From Acidobacteriota bacterium (GTDB lineage Bacteria > Acidobacteriota > Terriglobia > UBA7540): DNA of 7,984 bases. The notes under the pieces were generated by a model that worked only from the letters and a program-made list of their open reading frames with translations, did not search any database and was not told the origin of the DNA. This document shows, piece after piece, positions 5,517-7,984 of the stretch. How positions within the stretch are numbered: the stretch's first letter is position 1; every line of letters begins with the position of its first letter. The stretch covers positions 1 through 7,984 of the forward strand of contig JAKAWN010000321.1 in assembly GCA_021827245.1 (NCBI GenBank). Direction: 5' to 3'. The translations under genes and the position numbers were made by a program.

Positions 5517-7667
5517 TCAATGACTTTGTTCCACATAGATGAGATCACTGCTATATTTATGGGGCAGCTTAATGCCCGGTCCTTGATCCATCAGTTGGGC
5601 GCCGCTCAATATGCCATGCGCAACGGAACCGTCTTCCGACCAGATTTTGTATTGTCCGCCGGGCTCCAACCCCTTAAGCGGAACGCGTTTAGTGACTTGG
5701 TCGTTGTTCGGACGGAAAATGTAAAGAGTCCCTCGCTTGAGGCTGGGGCTCCAGTAAAACATTCCGTCCCAATGGACCCCATCTGGCCGCGGCAGGATGT
5801 GGTGCACTTCACAATCATCTAGAATCGGCCGAATCCAGGACTTGTAGACTTCAGTGGCACGCTCGATTCCGGTAATCTCTTCTGGAGTCCAGTTGGCGCT
5901 ATGGGTGGGATCGATCTGCCAGGCGCTCATCATCGCAGAGCGCCAGAGATATGGGAGCGGGCGATCCGACGTTCTGTTGTAATAGTTCTCGTAAGTGTAG
6001 GCCATCAGCACGGCCGGAGGAAATGCAAAGGTTGAATCGTAAATGCTTTGGCGATCGGCCAAGGCGGAGAGCGTATCGGTCGTCACGATATAATGAACGC
6101 GCTGGACATAGCCAAAGTCCTTGATGTGACCGCCACCGGAACATCCCTCGAAGATGAGGTTTGGGAATTTTTTTCTGAGCGCGTCCATCACCTTGTAGTA
6201 ACCCAGAGTCGACCAATAACTGACATCGACGCCGTAGTGGTGCGGGTGATCAGTTTGGACACATTGAGTGACGATGGGACTATAGTCGTGCTTGAGGTAA
6301 TCAAGGTGATATTCGGGGACAATCCTTTCTAATTCCATTTCGGCCCATTTCCTCGCCGGTTCGTAGCCCAAATCAAGCAGTGGACTCCAGTTAATGTAGG
6401 AAGCCTTCCAATTCTGGCGCACCTTCTCATTAAACCAATCAGGGTGACGAAAGATGTTGAGAGCTTGAGGATAATCGGAATCCCCTCCGTGAGTCCAGGC
6501 AACCCACAAGCCCAGATTCATGCCATTTTGGTGCACGTACCGTTCAATGGGCCTCTCGCCATGCGGGAAGCGGGCAGGGTCCCAGCGCCAGTCGCCGTCC
6601 TTTGGAAACCACATCGCGTCGGGAACAAAAGTCTCAAATCCAAGCCGTTTACAGAAGGCCGCGCTGCTCAGTACATCGTCCTCTCTCGCCTTGTTTCCGC
6701 CGTCATCCAAATAGAGGTTGTAGGCAAGCGTCGGATATGGCTGATCTTTCGCACGCGGAGGAAGGAGTTTATCCAAGATGAAACGATGCAAAGTATAGCT
6801 GCCATCATCGATGGTGCCTTCATACGAGCCCATAAACGCCGGCGGGGCTAGAAATGTTTGCCCGGCAGGAATATCGGTCTTAAATTGGGGCACTAGGCCG
6901 ACTTTGAGGTCAAATCGAAGGGGCTTCTCAGAGATGGTTTTCACATGAATACGGCCAATCCCCGAGAACTCCCACCCAACATAGAGTCCACGATTATGTC
7001 CAACCTGAACTGCCAACCAGGGGACGGGACTGGAACCATCGGTTGGACTGCTTATCAGAATCTGGTCCAGATCGGAGTTAACATTAACTGTGAATACGCC
7101 TCCTTTGAGGCTTGGTGTGTTTCCCCCTCGATTGATCCACCATGCCTGAGCGGATTCACCGGACGCTAGGCTGAGACCGTTTAACGACAGACTGTCTTGA
7201 TGTGTCACGGTAATCGTACTACCGGAATCGTTGACAATCGTTATCCAGTGTTCCACCGGACCGTGTCCGGGCCGCGCTCTCCACACTGATCGGAGTTCGA
7301 GCCTCGGACTCGAATTGGCGTAACGGAAGATGAGTTCGCCACTTTGGATGTTTTGATCTGCCCCTTTAAATCTCCAGTTGGTATCCTGAGACACTCCGTC
7401 CGATACGACGGTCTTCATCAGCGGCTCCCTGACCGGAGAAGACAACCAATTCTGTCCGGTAGCCGTCGAAGTCAGAGATTTGAGGACTGGCCATCCACCC
7501 TGAGTAGACAGGACGATCTTGGTATCCTTCGTGGCCAGTCGCCATGGCCCCTCATTCTGCAACCGTTGGGGAGGCACCGCCTTCACAGACGGGGCGATAA
7601 GTGCCATCGTTACCAGCACAGCTATCACCACGTAACGGCGCGGTTCTCCCCCCTCAAGACGACCCAT
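5517..7667 (-). CDS. Secreted alpha-galactosidase, GH36/melibiase type
   Basis: A 716-residue protein that should hydrolyse terminal alpha-galactosyl residues from oligosaccharides or polysaccharides. A signal peptide (YVVIAVLVTMALIAPSVKA, cleavage near residue 30) sends it to the periplasm or outside. Residues about 40-300 form the N-terminal beta-sandwich of GH36. The TIM barrel follows, with LYLDDGG (318-324), FVPDAMWF (347-354), FPHGERPIERYVHQNGMNLG (367-386) and LWVAW (387-391). The putative nucleophile is D461 in YLKHDYS and the putative acid/base D531 in VTTD; their spacing of 70 is near that of known GH36 enzymes. EGCSGGGH (507-514) matches the CSGGG motif. A C-terminal beta domain ends the protein. 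One oddity is His in YLKHD where Trp (YxKWD) is usual. The ATG has AGGAGGA three bases upstream. It follows a receptor gene but sits after a strong terminator, so it is probably transcribed separately. A related alpha-glycosidase specificity is possible. Confidence 0.9.
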   Translation of the reverse strand: MGRLEGGEPRRYVVIAVLVTMALIAPSVKAVPPQRLQNEGPWRLATKDTKIVLSTQGGWPVLKSLTSTATGQNWLSSPVREPLMKTVVSDGVSQDTNWRFKGADQNIQSGELIFRYANSSPRLELRSVWRARPGHGPVEHWITIVNDSGSTITVTHQDSLSLNGLSLASGESAQAWWINRGGNTPSLKGGVFTVNVNSDLDQILISSPTDGSSPVPWLAVQVGHNRGLYVGWEFSGIGRIHVKTISEKPLRFDLKVGLVPQFKTDIPAGQTFLAPPAFMGSYEGTIDDGSYTLHRFILDKLLPPRAKDQPYPTLAYNLYLDDGGNKAREDDVLSSAAFCKRLGFETFVPDAMWFPKDGDWRWDPARFPHGERPIERYVHQNGMNLGLWVAWTHGGDSDYPQALNIFRHPDWFNEKVRQNWKASYINWSPLLDLGYEPARKWAEMELERIVPEYHLDYLKHDYSPIVTQCVQTDHPHHYGVDVSYWSTLGYYKVMDALRKKFPNLIFEGCSGGGHIKDFGYVQRVHYIVTTDTLSALADRQSIYDSTFAFPPAVLMAYTYENYYNRTSDRPLPYLWRSAMMSAWQIDPTHSANWTPEEITGIERATEVYKSWIRPILDDCEVHHILPRPDGVHWDGMFYWSPSLKRGTLYIFRPNNDQVTKRVPLKGLEPGGQYKIWSEDGSVAHGILSGAQLMDQGPGIKLPHKYSSDLIYVEQSH

Positions 7668-7670
7668 AAA

Positions 7671-7677
7671 TCCTCCT
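7671..7677 (-). promoter_or_regulatory. Ribosome binding site of the alpha-galactosidase
   Basis: AGGAGGA on the minus strand, three bases before ATG 7667. The spacing is short but the match to the anti-Shine-Dalgarno is complete, supporting this start over the internal ATG in the signal peptide. The rest of 7678-7740 shows only a lone CATAAT (7691-7686) without a good -35. Confidence 0.65.
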
Positions 7678-7740
7678 GTGCTGCAATTATGGAATCGCTC
7701 ACGGGCAACATCCGCAAGCGTTCCCCCGTGATCGTAGCGG

Positions 7741-7767
7741 AAAAAGGGTGGCCCCGCGGGGCCGCCC
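7741..7767 (-). terminator. Rho-independent terminator of the receptor gene
   Basis: On the minus strand an almost perfect 22-base palindrome (7767-7746, core GGCCCCGCGGGGCC, one G-U pair) is followed by TTTTT (7745-7741). It lies 31 bases past the receptor stop codon and would insulate the alpha-galactosidase from receptor transcription. Confidence 0.85.
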
Positions 7768-7797
7768 TGGTATGCCTCAAACCGTGTCGGAATCGCG

Positions 7798-7984
7798 TCA
7801 GAAATAGAGCTTCAATGCAAATTGGATTTGCCGCGGATTGTAACCGCCGGCAAGGCCAGTAATGGTGCCTTCACCACAAAATCCACCGCAGATGAAAGCA
7901 TTCGGGTTACCGAAGTCCACGTTGTTCGGGAGGTTGAAAAACTCCGCCCGGAATTGTAAGTAGCGAGACTCGCTGAACCTGAAG
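7798..7984 (-). CDS. TonB-dependent receptor (Oar-like), C-terminal 61 residues only
   Basis: The frame enters from the right edge and ends at TGA 7800-7798. It reads FRAEFFNLPNNVDFGNPN and, at the very end, NPRQIQFALKLYF. This is the last pair of outer-membrane beta strands and the terminal aromatic (F) sorting signal of TonB-dependent receptors. The 'RAEFFN ... FGNPN ... PRQIQFALKLYF' pattern is typical of the large acidobacterial receptors with an N-terminal carboxypeptidase-regulatory-like domain. Such proteins import ligands, often glycans or metal complexes, across the outer membrane using TonB energy. An inserted CGGFCGEG loop with two cysteines stands between the strands. Its position before an alpha-galactosidase suggests carbohydrate uptake, but substrate cannot be read from 61 residues. 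Confidence 0.88.
   Translation of the reverse strand, partial: FRFSESRYLQFRAEFFNLPNNVDFGNPNAFICGGFCGEGTITGLAGGYNPRQIQFALKLYF

Noticed and set aside
5258..5548. 96-codon minus-strand frame overlapping the alpha-galactosidase end and both remnants
   Set aside because: It is in a different frame from the SDR start and the exported frame, which have ribosome binding sites and recognisable N-termini; this one has neither.
7686..7691. CATAAT as -10 box of the alpha-galactosidase gene
   Set aside because: No acceptable -35 at 16-18 bases (nearest TTGCGG is 20 bases away) and the implied leader is only about 12 bases, so it is not reported as a promoter.

Overview
All supported genes in this window lie on the minus strand, so it is read from right to left. 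The gene content suggests an environmental Acidobacteriota genome of the Solibacter/Bryobacter/Terriglobia type, though this is inference. The main clues are the C-terminus of an Oar-like TonB-dependent receptor with the NPRQIQFALKLYF ending common in that phylum, long TPR proteins with signal peptides, a DUF2961 (GH172-type) protein, and a short 'CTAAAGCC' type dispersed repeat. The setting looks like an accessory carbohydrate-use locus damaged by mobile elements.

Layout from right to left. 7984-7798: last 61 codons of a TonB-dependent receptor, followed by a strong Rho-independent terminator (7767-7741). 7667-5517: complete secreted GH36/melibiase-type alpha-galactosidase with a good ribosome binding site and signal peptide. 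5468-5319: a gene start with an ideal Shine-Dalgarno and the unmistakable first 19 residues of a short-chain dehydrogenase, cut off right after its cofactor-binding GxxxGIG motif. 5394-5200: a 64-codon frame with its own ribosome binding site and an export signal, which ends on a stop codon supplied by the edge of a 133-bp MITE-like element (5203-5071). 5004-3211 and 3209-2091: two translationally coupled exported TPR proteins. 2090-1860: a spacer holding a possible decayed gene end. 1859-684: an exported DUF2961/GH172-type protein. 662-1: the left end of an IS66-family insertion sequence whose tnpA has two in-frame stops and a frameshift.

The intact parts fit together as outer-membrane uptake (receptor), secreted or periplasmic glycan hydrolysis (alpha-galactosidase and the GH172-type protein) and TPR scaffolds of unknown partner. 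The SDR and the small exported protein appear to have been further members of the galactosidase operon, since lost by deletion and insertion.

I found no tRNA, rRNA or CRISPR array, and no convincing wholly new multi-gene system. The most unusual parts are the deletion scar and composite repeat at 5071-5468 and the broken IS66 end at 1-662.
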